64,000 nt of DNA from Intestinimonas massiliensis (ex Afouda et al. 2020). Its GTDB lineage: Bacteria; Bacillota; Clostridia; Oscillospirales; Oscillospiraceae. Under the pieces are notes generated by a model. It searched no databases. It had not been told where the DNA came from and worked only from the letters and a program-made list of their open reading frames with translations. The translations under genes and the position numbers were made by a program. Each line of letters opens with the position of its first letter. Within the stretch, counting starts at the first letter, position 1. Where the stretch lies: NCBI RefSeq assembly GCF_900626285.1, contig NZ_LR131147.1, forward strand, positions 1,010,609-1,074,608. Reading direction: 5' to 3'. Below are positions 1 through 8,244 of this stretch, one piece after another.

Positions 1-1
1 C

Positions 2-214
2 ATTCACCACTGGGAGCGTGGGAGTAAGGTGTTGCTGTTCGTCCGGGAGTTCAAAGCCGACCGGATCACCGGGGGTGCCGAGGCCTATACCTTCCTGGGC
101 ACGGCAAACTATGTGAAGCACAGCGGGAGCAGACCCATGAATATCACTTGGGAATTGGACCGGCCGATTCCGGCGAAGTTTCTGAAGAAGACCAACAAAT
201 TGGTGGTGGGATAG
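2..214 (+). CDS. C-terminal end of a DUF3427-type SF2 helicase (partial)
   Basis: Only the last 70 codons are in the window; the reading frame is open at the left edge. The visible peptide contains YTFLGTANYV, SRPMNITWELD and a final PIPAKF, which I recognise as the usual ending of DUF3427, the C-terminal domain of large SF2 helicases that often carry an N-terminal phospholipase-D-like nuclease domain. The helicase motifs themselves lie outside the window, so activity cannot be judged. The stop at 212-214 is followed within six bases by the end of a convergent small gene. DUF3427 helicases are commonly met in defence islands, and a Nudix gene as found at 7089 is a plausible partner. Family assignment is from memory of the domain ending. 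Confidence 0.75.
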   Translation: MHHWERGSKVLLFVREFKADRITGGAEAYTFLGTANYVKHSGSRPMNITWELDRPIPAKFLKKTNKLVVG

Positions 215-219
215 TACAC

Positions 220-438
220 TTACACCTTGACGTGGTCTCCGTACGGAATAGGGAATGTTTTGGCTCTGTTGCCATCTACCAACACCCAGTCGTCAGTGAA
301 TTCCAGCCGAACTGGGACCCACCCTATATTTTTCTCAAAAATAGACAAGCATTCCCCGCAATGCAACCCACCATAGAAGGTCCCATTTTCAAATATAATA
401 TCCGGTCGATCGTTAAGTTTGATTAGAATTCCAATCAT
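220..438 (-). CDS. Small DUF5348-like protein
   Basis: A 72-residue reverse-strand protein. It contains FYGGLHCGECL and a region ending WVLVDGNR, a pattern I associate with DUF5348, a small family of unknown function found in Firmicutes mobile elements. The ATG at 444 directly touches an AGGAG ribosome site, so the next in-frame ATG at 438, six bases further on, is the better start. The gene runs convergently toward the DUF3427 gene and divergently from jetA; the jetA ribosome site lies just beyond its own start. Function unknown. It may belong to the Wadjet insertion rather than to the helicase locus (inference). Confidence 0.65.
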   Translation of the reverse strand: MIGILIKLNDRPDIIFENGTFYGGLHCGECLSIFEKNIGWVPVRLEFTDDWVLVDGNRAKTFPIPYGDHVKV

Positions 439-466
439 AAACATCTCCTATAAGAGAGGGACTGCG

Positions 467-1864
467 ATGAACCTGTTTGAGCGTATCCCAACTGATTTAT
501 TTTCCATTTTGGCCTCGCCGAATCGTGCACTGTATGCCGACGCACTTGATGTGCTTTGGGAAGCATACCGAGACAATTTAAAAATTCCAGAGAACACCTT
601 TTACTCCATGCTTCGCAGCAAATTGGAGCAGCAGCTGGCCGATGCCACATTCGAGGGGGAGGACATTGATGAGGAAGAACTGCGGGATATTTCGGGCCGC
701 GCCAGATTTCTAATTCGTAAATTATACAGCAAAGGTTGGTTCGAAAAAGAGCGCAGTGAGGACTTTAATGAATATATTACAGTTCCTAGCTACAGCAGCT
801 CCCTTCTGAAGCTGTTCCATCAACTACGGGATGACAGTCCCATTCGCGGCTATTCCTATGTGTTCAGCACCTACTCCACCCTAAAAGTGGCCGATGAGAG
901 TGGCAGCATCTATGACAAGATGGCGGCGGTTTACAATGCCTATGATAATACCCAGGCACTGCTCCAGCTGCTGCAAATGGTCTATCACAATGTAAAGCAT
1001 TTCTTTCAATTGCAAATTAAGATGCAGGAAGTGAATGATGTTCTGGCCTCACATTTTGATGATTTTGGGCAGAAAGTGGTAGAGGCCTATATTCGGCCAC
1101 TGAAAATCAAGGATTCGGTTCCAAAATACAGGGTTCCAATCCAGACGATCCTTACAAACTGGGCCGAAGATGATGCGCTGTTGACAGCTCTTGCCAACGC
1201 TGCGTTACAGGATCGCCGGGGCGCCGCACTGGCAGACTGTCGACGGGACCTGATGCAAAAAATTTTTGAGGTAAAGGACTGTTATGACAGCATTGAGTCG
1301 GAGTATCTGGATGAAATTGATTGCCAGGTGCGCCGGTATACCAGGGCAACGACACAGAAATTAGAAAATTTGACCAACCGTGATTTCTCCGTTCGTGGAA
1401 ATCTAAACTATCTTCTGAATGCACTGGGAGGAAAACATCGAGATTCCGAGCTGGTGGACCGGATTCAGCCCGCATTTCAGATCTATGAACAATCTTTCCT
1501 TTCTGATAAGAGCCTTTGGTATCGCAAGCGCCCCGGAAAACGAACGAAGACGGCTCCGGTGCTGATCGAGGAAACGGAGCTGGATGCAGCGGCAGAGGCA
1601 CAGGCGTTGGAATTGCTTCGATCAGAGTATGGCCGGTCTGCCATTGCGGCATACGTGGAAAAATGGCTGGGTGATCGCGGCATCTGCTATTCTAAAGACA
1701 TGGGGCTGTCGGATGATCGGGCCTATATTATGAGTATGCTGGCCGTGCTCACTGGCCGAGATCCCGAGGCGGACTTTGTGGTCCGAGAGCTGGAAGGGAC
1801 ATTTACCGAAAACGCATACACCATTCCACAGCTTCAAATTACGCGCAAGGAGGGGAAGAAATGA
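467..1864 (+). CDS. jetA: Wadjet anti-plasmid system subunit JetA
   Basis: A 465-residue cytoplasmic protein, first gene of a four-gene jetABCD operon. In Wadjet systems JetA is the kleisin-like (MksF/MukF-like) subunit that bridges the SMC-type ATPase JetC and binds JetB; the complex extrudes circular plasmid DNA and JetD cuts it. The N-terminal stretch beginning MNLFERIPTDLFSILASPNR and the long, mostly helical body fit JetA (formerly DUF5716). The ATG at 467 is preceded by GAGAGGGA at 7-8 bases; an in-frame ATG at 419 would add 16 residues without a ribosome site. The stop overlaps the jetB start as ATGA (1861-1864), showing translational coupling. Identification rests on operon order plus protein length and N-terminus. 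The Wadjet subtype was not assigned. Confidence 0.85.
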   Translation: MNLFERIPTDLFSILASPNRALYADALDVLWEAYRDNLKIPENTFYSMLRSKLEQQLADATFEGEDIDEEELRDISGRARFLIRKLYSKGWFEKERSEDFNEYITVPSYSSSLLKLFHQLRDDSPIRGYSYVFSTYSTLKVADESGSIYDKMAAVYNAYDNTQALLQLLQMVYHNVKHFFQLQIKMQEVNDVLASHFDDFGQKVVEAYIRPLKIKDSVPKYRVPIQTILTNWAEDDALLTALANAALQDRRGAALADCRRDLMQKIFEVKDCYDSIESEYLDEIDCQVRRYTRATTQKLENLTNRDFSVRGNLNYLLNALGGKHRDSELVDRIQPAFQIYEQSFLSDKSLWYRKRPGKRTKTAPVLIEETELDAAAEAQALELLRSEYGRSAIAAYVEKWLGDRGICYSKDMGLSDDRAYIMSMLAVLTGRDPEADFVVRELEGTFTENAYTIPQLQITRKEGKK

Positions 1865-2490
1865 GTTTTGAGTGGCTCAGTACAGCGACCCAAAAAGATC
1901 TTGACCGCTTTAAGTCCATTTGCAATCAACTCCTCAGCCGCACTTATGTAGTAAGAACCGTGTATCAACCAGGGGTGGGACGGGTCAATAATCCGGACTA
2001 TGTGTTTCTTTCTGCCCACTTTGAGGCGATACAGGAGTATCTGGCCTTTTTGGATTGGGATCTACGCAAGGACGATTTGAACGGGTATTATTATGTTCTG
2101 AACACGGACGAGGCCAATCGTTGCAATCTGAATAAGAAAGAAACTGCTATGCTGCTGGCGATTCGTATGCTCTATGAGGAAAATCTGGAGCGACTTGGAT
2201 TAGAGCAGGATGCCGTCTGTTCTGTTCGGGACCTTTTAGAAAAAGTAGTGACAGACTATGCCATCTTACCGGCAAAGCCCAACATGGATGAGGTAAAGCG
2301 GGCACTTACGGTGCTGGATAACCACTCGGTGATTCAGCGAATCGAGGGAAAATACAACCAGGGCAGTTGTAAATTCGCCATATTGCCCACGGTTTTATCT
2401 GCGGTTTCTAGTGAAAAACTGAATGCCATTGTATCGGTATTAAGAAAGGAGGAGGAAAGTGAAGAAGCTGAAGAAGATTCTGCTGATTAA
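1861..2490 (+). CDS. jetB: Wadjet subunit JetB (DUF4194-like, MksE-like)
   Basis: A 209-residue protein, the usual length of JetB/MksE, the winged-helix subunit that binds the JetA kleisin in the Wadjet SMC complex. It contains MLLAIRMLYEE followed by a conserved acidic/helical region and a C-terminal winged-helix-like segment (VKRALTVLDNHSVIQ), as in DUF4194 proteins. The acidic tail (EEESEEAEEDSAD) is read in an overlap with the next gene. The ATG at 1861 overlaps the jetA stop, and AAGGAGGGG lies just upstream. jetC begins 32 bases before the jetB stop, so all subunits are coupled, as expected for a fixed-stoichiometry complex. Confidence 0.85.
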   Translation: MSFEWLSTATQKDLDRFKSICNQLLSRTYVVRTVYQPGVGRVNNPDYVFLSAHFEAIQEYLAFLDWDLRKDDLNGYYYVLNTDEANRCNLNKKETAMLLAIRMLYEENLERLGLEQDAVCSVRDLLEKVVTDYAILPAKPNMDEVKRALTVLDNHSVIQRIEGKYNQGSCKFAILPTVLSAVSSEKLNAIVSVLRKEEESEEAEEDSAD

Positions 2491-5400
2491 CTGGCTCTAT
2501 TTTAGTAAAGAACTTATTGAAGTGGATGATATTAATTTCCTGACTGGAAAAAACGGAGCAGGAAAATCCACTATAATCGACGCGCTTCAAATTGTTCTTC
2601 TGGGCGAGACCAACGCCCGGAACTTCAACCAGGCAGCCAATGAAAAGTCTCAGCGGACGCTGGATGGATATCTGCGGGCTGATATGGACGAAAATAACCC
2701 AAATTCCAGACGCGGAAAAAATTACTCCACCTTTATTGCCTGCGAATTTTTGGACGATGTGGAGGGTAAGCGGTTTGTCAGCGGCGTCATCTTCGACTGC
2801 CGGAGCGACGGAAGTCGGCAGGACCGGTTTTTCCTGTATGATGGAGTACTACCAGCGGACTGCTTTATTCGCCAGGGTGAGGCCATTGATATCCCTACTC
2901 TTCGTGTGTTTTTGAAAGAGTATGGTATGCGGGGGAAGCTTTACGATACCCACAAGCAGTACCAGGAAGACCTGTTGGCCAAGTGGAATGTCCACAACGA
3001 GCAGGTCATGCGGATGATGAAGAAGGCGATCTCCTTTCGTCCCATTGTAGACATTCAAAAATTTATTACAGAGAACATCTGCGATATCCCTCAAAAGCCG
3101 GATATTGAGGCCATGCAGCAGAATGTCCGGGATTATAAGCGTCACGAGCAGTTGGCACAGCGCCAGGAGGAAAAGCTGGAGGCTTTGCAAAAGATCGGGC
3201 GGCTGTACCAGGATTGGCAGCAGGCTATCGACCGGTGGCGCATTCAATTTTTCCTGTCTCTGTGGGCAGAGAAGGAAGTGCAGCAGTCTGCCATCGAATA
3301 CACAGAACGGGAACTGCAGGATGGTAAAGCCGCCTTACAGAAAACAGAGGAGGATATCCAGGCTTTTTCCCTGGAAATCGAGGAAAAAGAGAAGCGACGG
3401 CAGGAGTTAGAACTGGCAGTGGCGCAAAGCAGCGTGTTTCAGGAGGAAGAAAAGCTCCAACTGGAAAAGAAACGGCTGCTGCAGGAACAGGAAAAATTGC
3501 TGTCAGGTATGCAAATTCTGTCGCTGGAAATCCGGCAGGAGGCCAGCCGCATCCACCATTTATGCAGAGATATGGTCGCCTGGGAGACAGAAGAAGATCT
3601 GGCGCAGGTGCAGCAAGCTGCGGAGACCGCCCAAAACATATACGCCGCCCTGGAGAATACAGGAGCGCAGCTGTTTGCCCGTCCGCTCTCCCTCTTTGAG
3701 CAAGCCCAGGCCGCTGTGGCAGAGCTCACTGCGGCAATTCGAAATACTGCCCACAAGGTGGAAGACCATCTGGACACATACAGGGCCGAAGCAGATCAAA
3801 AACAGGCCGCATTAGCCAATCTGCGAAAAAACATCAAGGACTACCCTCGGGGCCTGCTCCACTTCCAAAAGCGTCTGAGCATGGAGCTGGAACAGAAGGT
3901 AGGTAAGCCAGTGGTGGTGCCAATTCTAGCCGATGTATTGGAAATGAAGGATGAGGCCTGGCGTGGTGCAGTGGAGGGCTATCTCAACACTCAGAAGTTT
4001 TATCTCCTGGTGGATCCAGCCTGCTACCCGGAGGCGCAGAAACTCTATAATCAAATCAAAGAGGAGTTTGGCCAAAATTCCTTTGGCATTGTGGATATCG
4101 GCAAACTGCGGGAAAAAGAAAAACTCCACCCCCTGGAGAATAGTTTGGCCCAAAAGGTGGAAACGGAAAATGATCTGGCCCGCAGCTATATTGACTATCT
4201 TCTGGGACGGGTGGTGTGCTGTGCGCGAGTGGAGGAGCTCCGCAGCCATAAGACGGCCATCACAGCCGAAGGTATGCTGTATCAAGGGTATGTAACCCGC
4301 CCGCTGCGCCGTGCGTGGATGGAGGACGCCTTTATTGGTCGCCGTGCCGTAGCCCTGCGGATCCAGCGTCTGGAGGCGGAACTGGATCGGGTGCAGGAGC
4401 GCATCCAATATTGGGCGCCGATACTACAGGTATTGAAACGGCAGGCAGAGCCTCTGTTTAACCATTTTTTCGTTCAGAATACGGTGCAGGAAAAGCTGAA
4501 TGATTACCTGCGTAGCCTGAAAATCAAAGAAGAAATTGCGCAAACAGAGGAACGGCTTTCCCAGCTGAATTTGCTCTGGCTGGATGAGCAGCGGCAGACC
4601 ATTGCAAGCCTGATTGGTGAGATCAAAATCCTGCGCGACAGGCAGCAAGACACCGTGGAGCGTCGCGGAGACCTGAAAGCACAGATCCGCCAGTTGGAAG
4701 ATGAGCGCCTGCCGGGTCAGCGTCAAAAACTTATGGAGCTGGAGAGTCGGATTTCCGAGACATTTCCCCAGACGTATCAGGAACAGACCGGTCTGCCCCG
4801 CTACCATCAGGAACTTGCCCGTCTAAAACGGGCGGTAACGGTGCATAAGAACTTCAGCGATCAGCTACCGCGCACCATCAATGAGCGGGATCAAACCAGG
4901 GAGAAGCTGCTTCAGGCCAGGCAGAACTATGCCGATCAGTTTAAGCCTTGCCCCTTCCGGGTGGATGCTATGGACAACGGAGAATATGAGGCGGAGCGGC
5001 AGGTTCTGGAGGAAAGCGAGCTGCCAAAATACAGGGAGAAGATCAAGGCCGCCCGGGAAAGCGCCATGGAACAGTTCAAAAACGATTTTCTCAACAAACT
5101 GAAATCCAGCATTGAGCAGGTAGATCGGCAGGTCAAGAACCTCAACAAAGCTTTGAAACAGGCAAAGTTCGGAACAGACCAGTACCAGTTTAAAATAGAC
5201 CGCAATCCAGATTACGCCGATTATTATGATATGATTATGGCACCGGAGCTGATGGAAGGGGATGGCGGCTTGTTTGCACTACCGTTCCAGCAGAAATACG
5301 GAAATCTGATGGAGACCTTGTTTAGCCAAATTGCCATGTCCGATGATACCCAAGTCAACGCCAGAAAGCAGAGTGAGCTTCAGCAGAATATCGAGCGATT

Positions 5401-5812
5401 TACCGATTTCAGGACCTACCTAAAATTCGATCTGGAAACTACGGATCAAAACGGTTCCAGGCAGCTGCTCTCCCAGACCTTGAATACCAAATCCGGCGGT
5501 GAGACTCAGACGCCCTTCTATATTGCGGTACTGGCGTCCTTTGCACAGCTGTACCAGGTAAACAATTCTTCCACCCTGGCCAGTAATACCGTTCGGCTGG
5601 TGGTATTTGACGAAGCATTCAATAAGATGGACAGTGACCGCATCATGGAGAGCGTCCGTCTCCTACGGAAAATGGGATTGCAGGCAATTATCTGTACGCC
5701 TCCGGACAAGCTGCCAGATATTATGCCCTTGGCGGATCGCACCCATTTGGTGATAAAAGAAAAGTATCAAATGCGTGTCAAGGCTTGGGGGAAGGAGATC
5801 ATGCCGGCATGA
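2459..5812 (+). CDS. jetC: Wadjet SMC-like ATPase JetC
   Basis: A 1117-residue SMC/MukB-type ATPase, the motor of the Wadjet complex. Walker A is GKNGAGKS at residues 30-37, followed by a globular head, a long coiled-coil arm (about 230-450), a hinge region in the middle (about 460-610), a second coiled-coil arm, an SGGE ABC signature at 1012-1015 and Walker B with VVFDEAF, D1051 and E1052 being the catalytic pair. All motifs needed for ATP hydrolysis are intact. The start is GTG at 2459 after GGAGGAGG, inside the end of jetB. The stop overlaps the jetD ATG (5809) as ATGA. JetC is known to bind DNA and drive loop extrusion on plasmids. Confidence 0.93.
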   Translation: MKKLKKILLINWLYFSKELIEVDDINFLTGKNGAGKSTIIDALQIVLLGETNARNFNQAANEKSQRTLDGYLRADMDENNPNSRRGKNYSTFIACEFLDDVEGKRFVSGVIFDCRSDGSRQDRFFLYDGVLPADCFIRQGEAIDIPTLRVFLKEYGMRGKLYDTHKQYQEDLLAKWNVHNEQVMRMMKKAISFRPIVDIQKFITENICDIPQKPDIEAMQQNVRDYKRHEQLAQRQEEKLEALQKIGRLYQDWQQAIDRWRIQFFLSLWAEKEVQQSAIEYTERELQDGKAALQKTEEDIQAFSLEIEEKEKRRQELELAVAQSSVFQEEEKLQLEKKRLLQEQEKLLSGMQILSLEIRQEASRIHHLCRDMVAWETEEDLAQVQQAAETAQNIYAALENTGAQLFARPLSLFEQAQAAVAELTAAIRNTAHKVEDHLDTYRAEADQKQAALANLRKNIKDYPRGLLHFQKRLSMELEQKVGKPVVVPILADVLEMKDEAWRGAVEGYLNTQKFYLLVDPACYPEAQKLYNQIKEEFGQNSFGIVDIGKLREKEKLHPLENSLAQKVETENDLARSYIDYLLGRVVCCARVEELRSHKTAITAEGMLYQGYVTRPLRRAWMEDAFIGRRAVALRIQRLEAELDRVQERIQYWAPILQVLKRQAEPLFNHFFVQNTVQEKLNDYLRSLKIKEEIAQTEERLSQLNLLWLDEQRQTIASLIGEIKILRDRQQDTVERRGDLKAQIRQLEDERLPGQRQKLMELESRISETFPQTYQEQTGLPRYHQELARLKRAVTVHKNFSDQLPRTINERDQTREKLLQARQNYADQFKPCPFRVDAMDNGEYEAERQVLEESELPKYREKIKAARESAMEQFKNDFLNKLKSSIEQVDRQVKNLNKALKQAKFGTDQYQFKIDRNPDYADYYDMIMAPELMEGDGGLFALPFQQKYGNLMETLFSQIAMSDDTQVNARKQSELQQNIERFTDFRTYLKFDLETTDQNGSRQLLSQTLNTKSGGETQTPFYIAVLASFAQLYQVNNSSTLASNTVRLVVFDEAFNKMDSDRIMESVRLLRKMGLQAIICTPPDKLPDIMPLADRTHLVIKEKYQMRVKAWGKEIMPA

Positions 5813-7050
5813 AACAAAGTATCCTTCTGTCCCATCTGCTAGACAAATATGAAAATAGTAAGCATCTGACACATCCGGGCACCTCCTCACGCAGGGTGAT
5901 GCTCCGGATTGAAAAACACGAATTCCCGGAGTATGCTTATGAAGATGCACAAATTCGGGATACATGGAACGACGTAGTAAACGACCTGGAAACACGTGGG
6001 CTGATTTCCGCACAGTGGGTCTACGGACGCCCGGTTCTTTCCAATGTGATACTGAATTTAGAACACCTTTCGGAGTGTTATCAGCTAACGGGCCGCACAC
6101 ATCCAAAAGAACTGGCGCAAACTGTAATGGAGCGTATGACCGCAAGGCTTTCTGGCGTTACGACAGACTGGATTCTGGCATGGCGTGATGACATCTGCCA
6201 TCAGGCAAAAGAGGCCTTTCGGGTTCCGTCCTACTGCAAAAAGGATCTGGCGCCGCTGGACCAGCTATTAACTGCGTTTGTGGTGTACGATTCTTTGGCG
6301 GGGGAATCCATTACCATGCGCGCCTTCAGCGGAAAGTGTTATCAGAACACCAAAACCTTTGAGCGGGAGGTGCGGGAGACTTTCTTACGAATTGCTTCCA
6401 CGTACTGTGCCGGATTGATAGAGGCCTGTGAGCAAAGCGAGATGGGTGAGCGAGAGCAGCTGGCCTACCTGGGTATATATGCCCGTCCGGAGTTGTATGA
6501 ACTTGCCGGGAACTGCGTTATCCAGACCGAACAAGGAGAGATTTCTGTGGCCGCTGCGGCGCCGTATGGTTTGGCCCTGCCTAGTCCAGGTGTTGATGCC
6601 ATACAGTCTTTTGATATGAACGCCATTCAAAAACTCATTTTTATTGAGAACAAGACCAATTACGATGAATTTGTGTTGTCTGAACTGCGTCCCCAGGAGC
6701 TTGTAGTTTATCATGGCGGCTTTTTAAGTCCTCAAAAACGCAAGTTTTTTAAAAAGATGGCGGCTGCACTGCAAAACCAGACCGAGACCGTATTTTGGGC
6801 GGATATTGATTTGGGCGGATTCCAAATGTTTGAACGGCTGAAGGAGATTTTTCCTACCCTGACTCCCATGCGAATGTCTGCTGAAGATGTGACAGCCCAT
6901 CATGGAACCGGACTCGTGCGCTCAGAGCAATACTTGAAAACCGTTCAGATTGCCCTCGCTTGTAATCAGTATCCGCTTTTTCATATGGCTATGAAAAAAA
7001 TATTAGAATATGGTGTTACAATTGAACAGGAAGTATTTTTAACAGAGTAA
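5809..7050 (+). CDS. jetD: Wadjet nuclease subunit JetD (Toprim-like)
   Basis: A 413-residue protein with an N-terminal DUF3322-like region and a C-terminal DUF2220 Toprim domain related to topoisomerase VI A/Spo11. Expected metal-binding residues are visible: E280 in FIENKTN and the D332-x-D334 pair in ADIDLGGF. In Wadjet systems JetD cleaves plasmid DNA after loop extrusion by JetABC. The ATG at 5809 follows GGAGA and overlaps the jetC stop; a TTG at 5785 in the same frame is less likely. The operon ends here, since the next gene starts 38 bases later with its own weaker ribosome site. With all four subunits full length, the system looks functional. Confidence 0.9.
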   Translation: MKQSILLSHLLDKYENSKHLTHPGTSSRRVMLRIEKHEFPEYAYEDAQIRDTWNDVVNDLETRGLISAQWVYGRPVLSNVILNLEHLSECYQLTGRTHPKELAQTVMERMTARLSGVTTDWILAWRDDICHQAKEAFRVPSYCKKDLAPLDQLLTAFVVYDSLAGESITMRAFSGKCYQNTKTFEREVRETFLRIASTYCAGLIEACEQSEMGEREQLAYLGIYARPELYELAGNCVIQTEQGEISVAAAAPYGLALPSPGVDAIQSFDMNAIQKLIFIENKTNYDEFVLSELRPQELVVYHGGFLSPQKRKFFKKMAAALQNQTETVFWADIDLGGFQMFERLKEIFPTLTPMRMSAEDVTAHHGTGLVRSEQYLKTVQIALACNQYPLFHMAMKKILEYGVTIEQEVFLTE

Positions 7051-7088
7051 CTAGAAGATGCCAGTGATCACAATGGAGAGTATAAAGA

Positions 7089-7472
7089 ATGACTGAGGTA
7101 GTTGCGGCCCTAATTTGGGATCAGGATAAGTTTATGATTTGCCAACGCCCGGCACATAAGGCCAGAGGACTCCTATGGGAGTTTGTAGGGGGCAAGGTAG
7201 AGATTGGAGAAACCAAGGAACAGGCACTCATCCGAGAATGCCAGGAGGAACTGGCCATCACACTGGATGTGGGCGAAGTATTCATGGATGTGATTCATGA
7301 ATACCCAGATCTGACAGTTCATCTGACGCTGTTTCATGCGACTATTCGGGAGGGTATCCCACAAAAACTGGAGCACAATGACATTCGTTGGATTGCGGTG
7401 AATGAGATTGATCAGTATGCATTTTGCCCTGCGGATGAGGAAATTTTGAGGAGGCTAAAGGATGCCTATTAA
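7089..7472 (+). CDS. MutT-like Nudix hydrolase
   Basis: A 127-residue Nudix protein. The Nudix box runs from G35 to I57 (GKVEIGE ... RECQEELAI): G35, E41, R49, E50, E53 and E54 are all present, so the metal-dependent hydrolysis centre is intact. The last glycine of the consensus is alanine, which is tolerated in the family. Size and sequence fit the MutT/CTP pyrophosphohydrolase group that removes (oxidised) nucleoside triphosphates. It starts 38 bases after jetD and overlaps the following gene by 11 bases, so it heads the next coupled set. In this setting it may serve a defence module with the helicases rather than general housekeeping (inference). Confidence 0.88.
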   Translation: MTEVVAALIWDQDKFMICQRPAHKARGLLWEFVGGKVEIGETKEQALIRECQEELAITLDVGEVFMDVIHEYPDLTVHLTLFHATIREGIPQKLEHNDIRWIAVNEIDQYAFCPADEEILRRLKDAY

Positions 7473-7776
7473 AGCCTATCACAAACTGGTGCGGGATCGT
7501 ATTCCGGAGATTATCGAAGCAGATGGGAAAACCTGCGTTTTCAAAACCTTATCTGATGAGGAATACATATACCTTCTGGAGCAAAAGTTGAATGAAGAGT
7601 TAGCTGAGTACCAAGAGAGCAAATCTTTGGAGGAACTGGCCGATCTTCTGGAGGTCATACATGCTGTCGTGAAAGCCCGCGGCTGGACCCTGAAAGAGTT
7701 AGAGCGGGTTCGGGAAGATAAGGCGGCCAAACGGGGTGGATTTGAGAAAAAGATTCTGTTAAAGGAAGTGCTGTAA
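7462..7776 (+). CDS. MazG-like nucleotide pyrophosphohydrolase
   Basis: A 104-residue all-alpha NTP pyrophosphohydrolase-like protein. It begins MPIKAYHKLVRDRIPEII and contains KLNEELAEYQES followed by ELADLLEVIHAV, the paired E..E and E..D helices that bind magnesium in MazG/HisE-type enzymes. Small stand-alone members of this type are annotated as phosphoribosyl-ATP pyrophosphohydrolase-like or house-cleaning enzymes; the substrate cannot be told. It overlaps the Nudix gene upstream and its stop shares a base with the next start (TAATG at 7774-7778), so the three genes are coupled. Two nucleotide-hydrolysing enzymes in a row beside helicases is a notable pairing. Confidence 0.8.
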   Translation: MPIKAYHKLVRDRIPEIIEADGKTCVFKTLSDEEYIYLLEQKLNEELAEYQESKSLEELADLLEVIHAVVKARGWTLKELERVREDKAAKRGGFEKKILLKEVL

Positions 7777-8234
7777 TGAACGGAGCAACGCTCCAGGAAC
7801 TAGTCGCAGAAAAAATAAAAATGCTCTATAGTGTATCTCGTGAACTGGAAGAACTGTTTCCGGGCAGGTGTTATACGCCAGACGGATACATAGTTGGAAG
7901 CATCGGAGAGGCCCTGGCGTCTAGTTATTATAATTTGGAACTATTTTCTGCTACAAAAGAAACGCACGATGCTAAAGGGCCGGATGGACGTCTGATTCAG
8001 ATTAAAGCGACACAAATTGACCGTGTTTCTCTTTCTAGTGAGCCAGAGTGGTTACTTGTGCTGAAGATACATAAAGATGGGACCTTTTCCGAAGAATACA
8101 ATGGGCCTGGCAAGCTTGCTTGGGCACATTGCGGGAAAATGCAGAAGAACGGCCAGCGCCAAATTTCTCTTGCTAAATTGCAGAAGCTCCAAATAGAAGT
8201 GCCTGCGAGTGATCGTCTAAAGCGAATGATGTGA
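7776..8234 (+). CDS. DUF6998-like protein, possible PD-(D/E)xK fold
   Basis: A 152-residue protein resembling DUF6998, a domain of unknown function. The core GSIGEALASSYYNLELF, then HDAKGPDGRLIQIKAT, has the layout of a restriction-endonuclease-like fold: an early glutamate, an aspartate after a turn, and a QIK motif in place of ExK. The nuclease idea is inference; no activity is proven for the family to my knowledge. The gene is joined to the MazG-like gene by overlapping stop and start and is followed by the helicase gene at 10 bases, with the helicase ribosome site overlapping its stop. It is therefore likely a partner in the same system. Confidence 0.6.
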   Translation: MNGATLQELVAEKIKMLYSVSRELEELFPGRCYTPDGYIVGSIGEALASSYYNLELFSATKETHDAKGPDGRLIQIKATQIDRVSLSSEPEWLLVLKIHKDGTFSEEYNGPGKLAWAHCGKMQKNGQRQISLAKLQKLQIEVPASDRLKRMM

Positions 8235-8244
8235 GGTGAACCCT

